Shown: positions 37,849 through 50,538 of the stretch, in pieces | How positions within the stretch are numbered: position 1 is the stretch's first letter | How the letters are laid out: each line of letters starts with the position of its first letter | Source of the DNA: Mycobacterium pseudokansasii | GTDB taxonomy: Bacteria; Actinomycetota; Actinomycetes; Mycobacteriales; Mycobacteriaceae | Length of the DNA: 64,000 nucleotides | Direction: 5' to 3' | Assembly: GCF_900566075.1 (NCBI RefSeq) | Contig: NZ_UPHU01000001.1 | Span: forward strand, 3,224,001 to 3,288,000 | The notes under the pieces: model-generated | The model's database searches: none | What the model saw: only the letters and a program-made list of their open reading frames with translations | What the model was told of the DNA's origin: nothing | Position numbers and translations under genes: made by a program

Positions 37849-39945
37849 ATGACAACCGCGACAGCTGTTGTTACGGATACCGGATCCGGCGGCACGCTGA
37901 TCAGCACGCAACGGCGCAACTTTGTTTTCCTGGCGGTCGTACTCGGAATGCTGCTGGCGGCGTTGGACCAGACCATCGTCGCCACCGCACTGGCGACCAT
38001 CGTCGCCCACCTGGGGGATGCCGGGCATCAATCGTGGATGGTCACAAGCTACCTGCTGGCGTCGACCATCGTCACCGCGCTCGTCGGCAAGCTGGGCGAC
38101 CTGGTCGGTCGCAAGCGCGTTTTTCAAGCGGCGGTGGTGTTTTTCGTCGTCGGGTCGATATTGTGCGGACTCGCGCAGTCGATGGCCATGCTGGTGGCAG
38201 CGCGGGCGCTGCAGGGCGTCGGAGGCGGCGCGATCACGGTGACTGCCACCGCGTTGATCGGGGAGGTCGTTCCGCTGCGGGAACGGGGACGTTACCAGGG
38301 CATCTTGGGCGCGGTCTTCGGCGTCACCACGGTCGTCGGACCACTGCTGGGCGGTTATTTCACCGACTACCTGACCTGGCGGTGGGCCTTTTGGATCAAC
38401 GTCCCGATCTCGGTGGTCGTCATCCTCGTCGCGGCGGCGGCGATCCCTGCGCTGACCGCCGGCGCCAAACCGGCTATCGAGTATGCCGGGATCGTCGCCG
38501 TCGGCGTGGGTGCTGCCGCACTGACCCTGGCGACGAGCTGTGGCGGCACCGTGTACCCGTGGGTGTCGGTCCCCATTGTCGGGCTTTTCACGTTGGCCGC
38601 TGCCGCGCTGGGCGTTTTCGTCTAGGTGGAAAGCCGAGCCCGGGAACCGGTCCTGCCGCCGCGGCTGTTTCGCAGTCCGGTGTTCACTCTGTGCTGCGTG
38701 CTGGCTTCTGTCGTGAGGTTGGCGATGCTGGGCGCGATGACCTTTCTGCCCACCTATATGCAGTATGTGGACGGTGTCTCGGCCACCACCTCGGGCCTGC
38801 GCACGCTGCCGATGGTGGTCGGGATGCTGGTCACTCCACCGGCAGTGGTGTCGTGGTCGGCCGCACCGGCCGGTACAAGGTATTCCCGGTGACCGGTACG
38901 GCGCTGATGGCGGTCGCGTTTGTGCTGATGTCGCGCATGGATGCAACAACCCCCGCCGTGGTGCAGTCGCTGTACCTGCTGGTGCTGGGCGCCGGTATCG
39001 GCCTTTCCATGCAGGTACTGGTCTTCGTCGTGCAAAGCACCTCCGATTTCGAGGATCTGGGTGTGGCGACGTCGGGTGTGACGTTTTCCGCACCATCGGC
39101 GGCTCGTTCGGTGCGGCGGTCTTCGGCTCGCTGTTCGTGAACTTCCTGCGGGACAGATTGGGCCCGGCGCTGGCACGCAGTGGGTTGTCGGCGGAGTCGG
39201 TCAGTTCCCCGGAAGCCCTGCACCGGCAGCCTCTCACTGTGGCGGCACCGGCCGTGCGGGCCTACGCCGAATCACTGGGCCAGGTGTTTCTTTGGGCGGC
39301 AACGATTGCCGCCGTTGCTTTCGTCCTGGCGCTGTTCCTGCGCGAAGTGCCGTTACGCGATATCCACAACATCGCGCTCGATGTGGGCGACGGATTCGGG
39401 ATGCCGACCACCGAGACGCCGGAGAAGCTGTTGGAGAACACGATCGGTCGCATGTTGTGCGCGGCGATCCCGGTATGCGACTGCGCAGCATCGCCATGCG
39501 CCCCGATTGCCGGCTCGACGTCGCCGGTCTTTGGGGATTGCTGCGCATCAACCGCTATCAGCAGTTCTTCGGAGCGGCCCGGATCACCGACATCGGTAAC
39601 CACCTGGGGTTGCCCTTCGAGGTCTTGGAGCCCACCTTCAGCCGAATGGTTGCCACGGGATATGTCGAGCGCGACGGCGATCAGATGTCGCTGACCGGCG
39701 CGGGGGTTCACCAAGTCGAATACGTGTACTCGCTGCTGTTGAACTGGATCGCGGACAAACTGGCCAGAGCGCCCGGCTTCGAACGCCGGCCGGATCGCCG
39801 CGAAGCGGAAACGGCTCTCCGACATATTGCGTATCGTGTTCTCGCGCAGCGTGATTGGGGCCGTGACTGGTCCGGCGACGCGCCGACTGGGGCTACCCGT
39901 GCGGTAGCCCCCAACCCCACCGGCGCAATACCGCGCCTGCATTGA
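37849..39945 (+). pseudogene. Decayed tandem copy of the MFS exporter
   Basis: Paralogous to the preceding gene over its full length. ATG 37849 begins MTTATAVVTDTGSGG and the first 258 codons are intact. Lesions: TAG at 38623-38625 replaces the Trp of the FVWVESRA motif; one base is missing near 38834 (VGMLVT then another frame GSGVVVGRTGRYK); one T is missing from the run at about 39084-39087 (GVTFFR expected); another indel lies near 39468. The C-terminal soluble region then reads CRLDVAGLWGLLRINRYQQF and continues to 39945. The final residues read through a terminator-like hairpin, so the original stop was probably earlier. Confidence 0.88.
39889..39911 (+). terminator. 9-bp stem hairpin at the end of the MFS pseudogene
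   Basis: GGGGCTACC (39889-39897) and GGTAGCCCC (39903-39911) pair perfectly around a 5-nt loop. It lies within the readthrough tail of the broken MFS copy and 70 bp before the next start. No U-tract follows, as is common in mycobacteria. Confidence 0.6.
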
Positions 39946-39980
39946 CCGACAGCGCGCCGCCCGGGGCGTACCATCGCGCC

Positions 39981-40475
39981 ATGAGCCGAATCGGAGCTTT
40001 TGCCGACGACGACGTGGCCCGCTGGATTACAAAATCCCCTGAGCTCGGCGGGGCGCTGGCCGCCTTCAGCCGGGCGGTCTACACCAGCAACCGGTTGCCG
40101 ATGCGCACCCGCGAGCTTGCGCGCGCGGTGATTGCCGACAACAACGAGTGCACTGTCTGCGCCAACACCCGCGATGCCGACGGGCCTGCCGCCGGGGTCG
40201 ACGAGGACCTCTACGCCCACGCGGCCGAATGGCGCACCTGGCCGGGCTACAGCGAACAGGAGCGGCTGGCAGCCGAGTTCGCGTACCGTTTCGCCACCGA
40301 GCACACCGTGCTGCGTGACGACGATGATTTCTGGAGCCGCTGCGGCGAACACTTCTCCGACGAATTGCTCGCCGACTTGGCCTTGTCCTGCGCGCTATGG
40401 GTGGGAATGGGGCGGGTGTTGCGGACCCTGGACATCGGTCAGGCTTGCCGGGTGACCTTACCCAGCCGAGCCTGA
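39981..40475 (+). CDS. Carboxymuconolactone decarboxylase/AhpD-like family protein
   Basis: A 164-residue helical protein. ATG 39981 (MSRIGAFADDDVARWITKSPELGGAL). The AhpD-like active-site pattern NNECTVCANTRDADG has the CxxC pair, preceded by MRTRELARAVIA. The C-terminal DLALSCALWVGMGRVLRTLDIGQ is normal for the family. A peroxidase-coupled or general thiol role is possible. It begins the block that replaces glnA3 and Rv1879 of H37Rv. Confidence 0.82.
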   Translation: MSRIGAFADDDVARWITKSPELGGALAAFSRAVYTSNRLPMRTRELARAVIADNNECTVCANTRDADGPAAGVDEDLYAHAAEWRTWPGYSEQERLAAEFAYRFATEHTVLRDDDDFWSRCGEHFSDELLADLALSCALWVGMGRVLRTLDIGQACRVTLPSRA

Positions 40476-40704
40476 ACAGCACCCCCACGATCACCGGTTC
40501 TGGCCGGTGCTGTGCTGTGTCGCGTTGTAGCGCAGGTTAATTCGTAACGGCGAAAATCAGACGAAGCCGGTCGCGTCAAAGATCCAACCGGCGTCGGCAT
40601 TCGTAAGCCGCTGCACCGTGAAATATATGCGCCTCGGTTGTTACGGTTTGGTTTGTGCACCCTTTTCGGGGCCGTCAATCTGCAGGAGCGGTAGGAGAAG
40701 TGTC

Positions 40705-41154
40705 ATGCTTTCTTTGCAGGATCATCGAGTCGAGGATTACACGGAATTAGCCGACATGGACGGCACCGACGTCGGTATCTTGACTGGCGATGACCGGGAC
40801 CGTCTGAGCGATCTCGGCGCCTATCTGGTCGCGGCTGATGCCTGGCAGCGGTTTGGTGTGTGGCTGTTGCACAAGCATTTCGATCCCGAACCGGGCGAGG
40901 TATTCGTCGAACGCGTCATCGACTGGCCGCCGCAGACCCACACTACCCCGATTGAGCGGAATGCGTTCTCCCCAGCGGGTTTGCGCGCTACTGCGGTGCG
41001 GCTCAAGAGCGAGGCGGACTGCGAAATGAGCCTCGTTGGCATGGAGTTCGCCGGACCGGCCGACTTCGGCGACACTGTGCCGATCAACGACTCCGACGAG
41101 GAGGTGTTGGCCGGATCACCATCACTAAACATAGAGCGGGCCGTGTCAAACTAA
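40705..41154 (+). CDS. Hypothetical protein
   Basis: A 149-residue protein not recognised. ATG 40705 follows TAGGAGAAG. It is acidic with no signal peptide or TM segment: MLSLQDHRVEDYTELADMDG, AWQRFGVWLLHKHFDPEPGEVFVERVI, then FAGPADFGDTVPINDSDEEVLAGSP. The 228 bp upstream (40476-40704) is relatively AT-rich for this genome and may carry its promoter. The 3' end overlaps the convergent NTF2-like gene by 9 bp. Confidence 0.65.
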   Translation: MLSLQDHRVEDYTELADMDGTDVGILTGDDRDRLSDLGAYLVAADAWQRFGVWLLHKHFDPEPGEVFVERVIDWPPQTHTTPIERNAFSPAGLRATAVRLKSEADCEMSLVGMEFAGPADFGDTVPINDSDEEVLAGSPSLNIERAVSN

Positions 41155-41604
41155 CGCAGTGGCATCAAATACCCAGCTGGTGTCCGCATTTGCAAGGTTC
41201 TCAAAATGGTTCGGCGGCGCGAAGCTGACCAGGCTGTTGAAGTCCCAATAGTCCTTCCAGACGGCGATCTTGCCATCGACCACCTTGTGGACGCTGACGA
41301 ACCGCAGCAGCCCTTGTTCACCGGTGGCGAAGGTCCAGGTCTCGGAATGCTCGTACATTACATCTGATCCATCGGACAGCAGCAGCCCGTCATGGTTTTG
41401 GTAGTCGGCGAGCGGCTCCAGTCCGAGCTTCAGTCGCGTAACGATGTCGTCGGGACCACGCGCAGACAGCGCGGGCACCGGCATGTCGACGTAGAGGCAG
41501 TCCGGGCACAGAATCGTCTTGACGCCATCCCAATCCCGCCGGGCCAGGGCCCGCCACAGCCCCAACACCACATCGCCGGCCGCGGTCGCAGAAACATCTG
41601 TCAT
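41146..41604 (-). CDS. NTF2-like (SnoaL/LEH-type) protein
   Basis: A 152-residue cone-fold protein. Start ATG 41604 (MTDVSATAAGDVVLGLWRALARRDWDGVKTILCPDCLYVDMPVP). The pattern DYQNHDGLLLSDGSDVMYEHSETWTF followed by HKVVDGKIAVWKDYWDFNSLVS resembles limonene-1,2-epoxide hydrolase-type and SnoaL-like proteins. The acid pair in WKDYWD could be catalytic. It is 98 bp upstream of the P450 stop in transcription order and on the same strand. Confidence 0.78.
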   Translation of the reverse strand: MTDVSATAAGDVVLGLWRALARRDWDGVKTILCPDCLYVDMPVPALSARGPDDIVTRLKLGLEPLADYQNHDGLLLSDGSDVMYEHSETWTFATGEQGLLRFVSVHKVVDGKIAVWKDYWDFNSLVSFAPPNHFENLANADTSWVFDATALV

Positions 41605-41701
41605 AACGGCCAATGACACGTGGTATCGGCGCTGGTGTCAACCCGTCGCGAGTCCGCACCACAGCGCCCGCGCATCAGATTTCGACACTGGGTCCTACCG
41701 A

Positions 41702-43890
<2,189 letters not shown>

Positions 43891-45207
43891 CTACTGAGCG
43901 GCGAGCGTGCGGGCCGGCCCCAAGGTGACCGGCAACGTCGACCAGCCCCGTAACACTCGGGTGTCGCGCCTGCTTCCGGCGCCGGCGGCCCGCACTTCGG
44001 GGAAGCGCTCGAAGAACGTGCGCAGCCCGACTTCGCCCTCGGCGCGGGCAAGCGCGGCGCCAAGGCAGAAGTGACGGCCGGTGGAGAACGCGAGATGCTT
44101 GCCCGCATTGGGACGTTCGATGTCGAAATGATCCGGGTCGGGGAACACCGACGGATCGCGGTTGGCCCCCGCCAGACAAATCAGCACCATTTCACCGCGT
44201 CTGACCGGCACGCCGGCCATCTCGACGTCGGTGCGGGCCACCCGCGCGGTGAGTTGGACCGGCGAATCCAACCGTAAGATCTCTTCGACCGCGTTCGGCC
44301 ACAGCTCAGGACGCTGGCGCAGGGTGTCCAGATGCTCGGGCATGTCCAGCAACATCCGAATTCCGTTGCCCAACAGGTTGACTGTGGTTTCAAAGCCGGC
44401 GACCAACACCAGCCCCGCGACCGCATGTAGCTCGTCGTCGTCGAGATGCGTTTCCGGGTCCCCACTTTCGGCCGTGCGGATCAGCTGGCTCATCAGGTCG
44501 TCGCCGGGGGCTCGTCGCAGCTGTTCGAGATGCGATACGAGCCAGGCGTTGAACCCTTTCACACCGCGCTGCACGCGCTGGTATTGCCGGTAGGGCACGC
44601 CGATATCCAGGCTGGGCGCGGCCAGTTCGCCGAATTCCAGGACCCGTCGGCGGTCGTGGGCCGGCACCCCTAAGATTTCGCTGATCACCGCGATCGGCAG
44701 CTGGGAACAATACCGGCCGACGACGTCGACCACACCGGGTTGGGCGGCAAGCTGATCCAACAGACTGATGGCGGTCTGCTCGACCCGATCACGCAGTGCG
44801 GCAACGGCCCGCGCGGTGAACACCGCCGACACCGTCTTGCGATAGCGGGTGTGATCGGGCGGCTCTACCGCCAGCAGCGACGGCGGGCGCAGCGGGTGCA
44901 GCTGATTATCACGGGTACGGCGCTCCAGCCATCGCAGCGCTGCCGGCAGGTTCTCGCCGAGGGAGATGACCTGGAAGTCGTCGGAGCGCAAGATGTCGTG
45001 GCCGAGCTGATGGTCGACGGTCAGGCAGTTGACTCGGGTCCGCACCAAGCGGCCGTGGCGGCGCAGCTCGTCGTAGAACGGCACCGGGTTAGCGGCAACG
45101 GCCGGGTCGGCGATCAGCCGGGCCTGTAGTTCACCTCGTCGAACGCCGACGTCGGCCATGCCGCGGATCAGCCCGTGCAACGCCAGCCAGTGCAGTCGGT
45201 CCTTCAC
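43891..45207 (-). CDS. cyp140: Cytochrome P450 CYP140
   Basis: A 438-residue P450, equal in length to Mtb CYP140A1 (Rv1880c). The oxygen-activation helix reads GLVLVAGFETTVNLLG, the ExxR motif is in VEEILRLDSP, and the heme loop is FSTGRHFCLGAALA with Cys381. It is known as an orphan P450 conserved even in reduced mycobacterial genomes; in M. ulcerans/marinum a relative modifies mycolactone. It is followed upstream by lppE on the same strand. Confidence 0.93.
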   Translation of the reverse strand: MKDRLHWLALHGLIRGMADVGVRRGELQARLIADPAVAANPVPFYDELRRHGRLVRTRVNCLTVDHQLGHDILRSDDFQVISLGENLPAALRWLERRTRDNQLHPLRPPSLLAVEPPDHTRYRKTVSAVFTARAVAALRDRVEQTAISLLDQLAAQPGVVDVVGRYCSQLPIAVISEILGVPAHDRRRVLEFGELAAPSLDIGVPYRQYQRVQRGVKGFNAWLVSHLEQLRRAPGDDLMSQLIRTAESGDPETHLDDDELHAVAGLVLVAGFETTVNLLGNGIRMLLDMPEHLDTLRQRPELWPNAVEEILRLDSPVQLTARVARTDVEMAGVPVRRGEMVLICLAGANRDPSVFPDPDHFDIERPNAGKHLAFSTGRHFCLGAALARAEGEVGLRTFFERFPEVRAAGAGSRRDTRVLRGWSTLPVTLGPARTLAAQ

Positions 45208-45289
45208 CGCTCCTCCATCCCGTTGCGGGCCAGGGCGCTTTGCGACCCAGCCTAAGCTAAGCCCGTCGGGTCGGGACGCGCGTGACGTT

Positions 45290-45712
45290 TCAACAGTCGG
45301 CGACGATCTTGAAGTCCGTGGTCACGACCTTGTTGGGGTTGCTGTTGCCGATGCCGTAGGCGCTGCCGGTGATGGTGTAGGTGCCGCGGGACAGGTCGGC
45401 ATGGGCCTGGCCCACCCCGCCTTCCCAGAAGCTGCCGTTGAACCCGTCGACGTTGCGGATCTTGACCCATTGTGGGATCACCCGTTCACCGCTGACCAAC
45501 ACCACGGCCTGGACGTGTCCGTCGCGGTCACGGATGTCGATAGTCCGGTAGGTCTGCTCCTGGCTGCATGCGGCCGGACGCGTGGTGCGTGTATATCCAT
45601 CGATTGTCAGATGTGCGGCCTTGCGGGGTACTGTCTGCGCCTCGGCGCACCCGGAAAGGCCCGCGACCACGACCACGGCAATCACTGCCACCCTTACCAA
45701 CCGGCTTCGCAC
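45290..45712 (-). CDS. lppE: Lipoprotein LppE
   Basis: A 140-residue lipoprotein. The signal peptide has a lipobox LSGC with the acylated Cys22. The mature domain includes TRTTRPAACSQEQTYRTIDIRDRDG, WVKIRNVDGFNGSFWEGGVGQAHADLSRGTYTITGSAYGIG and a final FKIVADC. This is the LpqH/LppE-type fold pattern, with Cys pairs at both ends of the domain. The role is cell-envelope, not known in detail. Orthologue of Rv1881c. Confidence 0.92.
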   Translation of the reverse strand: MRSRLVRVAVIAVVVVAGLSGCAEAQTVPRKAAHLTIDGYTRTTRPAACSQEQTYRTIDIRDRDGHVQAVVLVSGERVIPQWVKIRNVDGFNGSFWEGGVGQAHADLSRGTYTITGSAYGIGNSNPNKVVTTDFKIVADC

Positions 45713-45724
45713 CAGCCACCTCCG

Positions 45725-45778
45725 TTGTGGGCCTTGTGGGCCTTGTGGGCCTTGTGGACGTTGTGGACATTGCGGGCC
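45725..45778 (+). repeat. 9-bp tandem repeat (TTGTGGGCC and variants, six units)
   Basis: Six units start at 45725, 45734, 45743, 45752, 45761 and 45770. The first three are exact, then come TTGTGGACG, TTGTGGACA and TTGCGGGCC. It fills the gap between the stop of the SDR gene (45799) and the lppE start (45712), i.e. the lppE leader. Confidence 0.9.
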
Positions 45779-45798
45779 CGAGCCTTGTGCACGAAACT

Positions 45799-46629
45799 TT
45801 ACTGCTGCCCCGGCTGCAGCCTGGGCAGGGCTTTGATGATGAGACGCCGGACGAATTCCGGACTAACCCCCTTGAGCCGGTCGATCCACCGGATGCTTTG
45901 GGGCACATACCAATGCAATCTGGTGGGGTGCTGGTAGGCTCGCCAGGCCGCCTCGGCGACGCTGGTCGCGGGCATCAGCCGGAACATGCCCTTCTTGGGA
46001 GCGGCGGCACGGATCTGCTGCGCCGAAAGCGTAGGCGCGCCCTCCTCGGAATGCTGGCGCGTCGAGGTGAGAATCGCGGTGTCGATCAGACCGGGTAACA
46101 CGTCGGCCACCCGCACACCATGCCGCTGCCACTCCACGCTGAGCGCCTCGGTCAACCCTTTGACCGCGTGCTTGGTAGCCGAGTAGACGGCAAGTCTCGG
46201 CATGCCATACGTGGCCGAAGACGAGGACGTCGAGAACATCAGGCTGCCGGGGATCTTCTTCAGGTAGGGCAGCGCGCCGTAAGCCCCGGTCAGCACCGCC
46301 TTGAAGTTGATATCGACGACCCGCATCGCGACGTCATACGGTACGTCCTCGAACCACCCGCCTTCGCCGATGCCGGCGTTGTTCCACATCATGTCGAGCG
46401 CGCCGCCGGTGTTGCCGGCGCAAAAGTCGGCGAGCGCCGAGTCGAGCGCGGCCTTGTCGGTCACGTCGACCACTCGTGTCCACAACCCGGCGCCGAGCTC
46501 GCCGCTCAGGGTTGCCAGACCGGCGTCGTCGCGATCCACCGCACCGACGCGCCAGCCCTTGGCGTGGAAGAGCCTTGCCCCTTCACGGCCCATTCCACTA
46601 CCGGCGCCGGTGATGAATATCGACTTCAT
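45799..46629 (-). CDS. Short-chain dehydrogenase (Rv1882c-like)
   Basis: A 276-residue classical SDR. The cofactor loop is ITGAGSGMGREGA, AVDRDDAG is the acidic strand end, WNNAGIGEGG is present, and the active site is FSTSSSSATYGMPRLAVYSATKHAVKG with Tyr-x-x-x-Lys. C-terminal VRRLIIKALPRLQPGQQ. It lies 21 bp after the SRPBCC gene on the same strand. Substrate unknown. Confidence 0.9.
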   Translation of the reverse strand: MKSIFITGAGSGMGREGARLFHAKGWRVGAVDRDDAGLATLSGELGAGLWTRVVDVTDKAALDSALADFCAGNTGGALDMMWNNAGIGEGGWFEDVPYDVAMRVVDINFKAVLTGAYGALPYLKKIPGSLMFSTSSSSATYGMPRLAVYSATKHAVKGLTEALSVEWQRHGVRVADVLPGLIDTAILTSTRQHSEEGAPTLSAQQIRAAAPKKGMFRLMPATSVAEAAWRAYQHPTRLHWYVPQSIRWIDRLKGVSPEFVRRLIIKALPRLQPGQQ

Positions 46630-46650
46630 ACGATCCGGTAGAGCCCGCCC

Positions 46651-47109
46651 TCAGTCGGCTTCGACGACATCTTTGATACGGTGCAGCGTCTTGGTCATGT
46701 CCCGGATGTTGCGGCGCTTGCGCAACCAGCCACCGAACGCCCAGTAATACACGGTCGTTAACACCGAAGGGGTGAGCCGGAACGACTCGGTGACATCGGT
46801 GCCATCGCCCGCCGGGGCGAGCCGGTAGTGCCAATTGTTGACCGATCTACCGCCGGCCATCACAGCAAACCCGAACTCACGAGGGCGCTCACACGCCGTC
46901 ACCTTGCACACCGTCCAGTAGACGGGACCGATCTCGTTGCGCCGGACGTGTCCGCGGAATCGGGCGCCGAGTGCTGGGCCGGTCGCACCGTCGAGCCACT
47001 CGGCCTCGAACGTTTCGGGTGAAAACCGTCCGGTGTTGCGAATATCGGCGATTAAGTCCCAGATCTTTTCCGCCGGGGCCGCCATGTGAACCGTTGCCGA
47101 ACCCTCCAT
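46651..47109 (-). CDS. SRPBCC-family protein (Rv1883c-like)
   Basis: A 152-residue helix-grip protein. ATG 47109 (MEGSATVHMAAPAEKIWDLIADI); a TTG 12 bp upstream is the alternative. Typical segments: GARFRGHVRRNEIGPVYWTVCKVTACERPREFGFAV, WHYRLAPAGDGTDVTESFRL and a C-terminal helix. It could bind a hydrophobic ligand for the neighbouring SDR. It resembles the SRPBCC part of the broken hemerythrin fusion at 11.5 kb. Confidence 0.85.
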   Translation of the reverse strand: MEGSATVHMAAPAEKIWDLIADIRNTGRFSPETFEAEWLDGATGPALGARFRGHVRRNEIGPVYWTVCKVTACERPREFGFAVMAGGRSVNNWHYRLAPAGDGTDVTESFRLTPSVLTTVYYWAFGGWLRKRRNIRDMTKTLHRIKDVVEAD

Positions 47110-47159
47110 AGCATGATCCAATCACGTCCCTGTAACGCTGGGAACGGAAACACCGATAT

Positions 47160-47585
47160 TCACTGATGCGGTGTGAATAGCGAGATGATCTCAGTCACCG
47201 TCTGTTGCAGCTGCCGTACCGGCTTGGGCAACACCACGGGCACGGGCGGCAGACCGCCGGCACTGGCGCACTTCGGCCACGCGGCGGGTCCCTGGCCGGC
47301 TAGAACTCTGTTGGCCACGGCGATTTGTTGCTGCTTAGAGGCGGTCGCGGGGTTACCGACGCCGCCGTACTCGTCCCACGTGGCTTGCTTGAACTGGAGT
47401 CCGCCATAGGCGCCGTTGCCGGTGTTGGCGGTCCAGTTGCCACCCGACTCGCACTGCGCCACAGCGTCCCAGTTCATGACGTCGGCGTGGGCGATGCCGG
47501 TGGATAGTGACATCGAAGCTGCGACGAGTGCTGCGGCCGTGGCGGACTTGATGAGGGGCTTTGCGATGCGTGTCATGTCCGGCAT
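47160..47585 (-). CDS. rpfC: Resuscitation-promoting factor RpfC
   Basis: A 141-residue secreted muralytic enzyme. ATG 47585, or 47576 ([17 protein letters not shown]). The signal peptide ends IAHA before mature DVMNWD. The Rpf domain is [37 protein letters not shown] with the catalytic Glu in CESGG and Cys pairing to PKCAS. A short Pro-rich tail ([12 protein letters not shown]) follows. It cleaves peptidoglycan during regrowth from dormancy. The window copy is close to Rv1884c in order and size of the mature domain. Confidence 0.93.
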   Translation of the reverse strand: MPDMTRIAKPLIKSATAAALVAASMSLSTGIAHADVMNWDAVAQCESGGNWTANTGNGAYGGLQFKQATWDEYGGVGNPATASKQQQIAVANRVLAGQGPAAWPKCASAGGLPPVPVVLPKPVRQLQQTVTEIISLFTPHQ

Positions 47586-48202
47586 TTCGGCGGCCGTGGC
47601 TAAAGCGTTACCGCCTAGAAAAACTTATGAAATTGGTTAGCCGCCGCATTGTGATTTGCGCAAACGACGTCCGGCCGGGCGAATCAAACCACCGGCGGGT
47701 CTGGGTGTACGGGTCACGCTGTGGCCTCGGATCACCCGTTGACAACGACTGTCCAAGCGGGGAGCCCGCGTTGACTCGTCGGGCGCGCTGGCGATTCGGC
47801 AGGCGCATGCCGACGACTCCAGCAAACTTCGCGAGGCCACAATCTGAGACAAAGTCTTAGTTTTGGGCACCTCGGGCACCGGCCCTGACGCCGACCGCTC
47901 GCGGGTCGGCCGATGGGGTGGTCAGGCCTGCAGCCCGCGACCCGGCCGCCGGGTTGGCCGCCCCCGGATGGATGTTGCTGAGATTGGCTGTTGACTCAGG
48001 TTTCGTTTGCGGAAGACCCGCAGGCTCGGTCCGGAAGTTCTTGCATCGCGGCATATGACAGTCGACGATGTCGGGGTGGCCGCTGAAGCCGCACCCGTTC
48101 GTGAGCCGACCTGGACCGTCGCGCGGTCCGTCTCGCCGGTCAGTTGTCCGTCGTGTATCGGCGGCCTGATCGCCGGCATCTCCGGAGGTGACCAGTCGGC
48201 TG
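47586..48202. other. Region upstream of rpfC with no gene
   Basis: About 617 bp separating divergent rpfC and the membrane-anchored unknown. H37Rv has the secreted chorismate mutase gene (Rv1885c) at this position. I found no frame here with chorismate-mutase features. The part near rpfC (47600-47660) is AT-richer and probably includes its promoter. Confidence 0.5.
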
Positions 48203-48796
48203 ATGGTTCGGCACGCGGCTGCTAGCGCAGATTGGTTGCGGGCCCGAGGGATTCGGGCCGTACTCGCCGCTGCGCTGGTGACGTGTTTGTTGCTCGGTGG
48301 GGCTGTCCTGCTGGTGGCGAATCGCGATCGTGCTTCGTCCGCCAACTCTCTCGAGCACCCCGTCCGCCCCCTCGACGACGCCGCGACCGAGGCCCAGGTT
48401 GTCGACAAGGCAAAACAGATCGTCGAGATCGCAGGACTTCGGACGACCACCGCCGGGTACCTCTTGATGTCGTGCAAGAACCGCGACGATCCGCCCTATC
48501 AAGGGACGGTCTACCTGACCTTCGCGCTGCCCGCCGAGACACCTGCCGACCGGTACTTTCGCGACGTCATGGCGGCGCTGGTCAGCCACGGCTGGACCGA
48601 GGGGCTGCCGCCCAACGACCAGGTGTTCGGCCGGACTCTGTCCCACGACGACGTCACGGTGATCATCTACCGTCACCGTGACGAAGTCGGCGCGGGCGTC
48701 CTGCGGCTGTACGGTCAGTGCCGCAACATCAATGATCACCGCCGCGACGGCACCGCTTGGGTCGACATCACCAGCCAGTTCGGTGCGGGCAGGTAG
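48203..48796 (+). CDS. Membrane-anchored hypothetical protein
   Basis: A 197-residue protein with one N-terminal TM or signal anchor (IRAVLAAALVTCLLLGGAVLLVA). The extracellular domain begins after SANSLEHPVRPLDD and includes AKQIVEIAGLRTTTAGYLLMSCKNRDDPPYQGTVYLTFALPAE, AALVSHGWTEGLPPNDQVFGRTL and LRLYGQCRNINDHRRDGT, with a Cys pair. I recognise this as a recurrent mycobacterial family of small secreted proteins without known function. ATG 48203 is used; a GTG at 48188 sits inside GGAGGTG. Confidence 0.75.
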   Translation: MVRHAAASADWLRARGIRAVLAAALVTCLLLGGAVLLVANRDRASSANSLEHPVRPLDDAATEAQVVDKAKQIVEIAGLRTTTAGYLLMSCKNRDDPPYQGTVYLTFALPAETPADRYFRDVMAALVSHGWTEGLPPNDQVFGRTLSHDDVTVIIYRHRDEVGAGVLRLYGQCRNINDHRRDGTAWVDITSQFGAGR

Positions 48797-48843
48797 ACCG
48801 GCTGGTTGTACGCACCGGACCAGCCGTCAAGGTGCCGAACACA

Positions 48844-48882
48844 CTACTGGGCTTGACGGCGTCGTGCCGTCAAGCCCAGTAG
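48844..48882. terminator. Perfect 17-bp stem bidirectional terminator
   Basis: CTACTGGGCTTGACGGC (48844-48860) and its exact reverse complement (48866-48882) enclose a 5-nt loop. It lies between the stops of the convergent membrane-anchored gene and fbpB, so it can end transcription from both sides. Confidence 0.9.
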
Positions 48883-48898
48883 CTTAAGCGTTGCGCGA

Positions 48899-50538
<1,640 letters not shown>

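Noticed and set aside
37645..39237. 530-codon minus-strand frame opposite the MFS pseudogene
   Set aside because: Arg/Gln/Asp-rich shadow of the degenerate MFS copy, mirrored by the same shadow opposite the intact copy.
40494..40511. Short hairpin CACCGG/CCGGTG after the CMD-family gene as a terminator
   Set aside because: A six-base stem in a GC-rich genome is expected by chance, and there is no supporting context.
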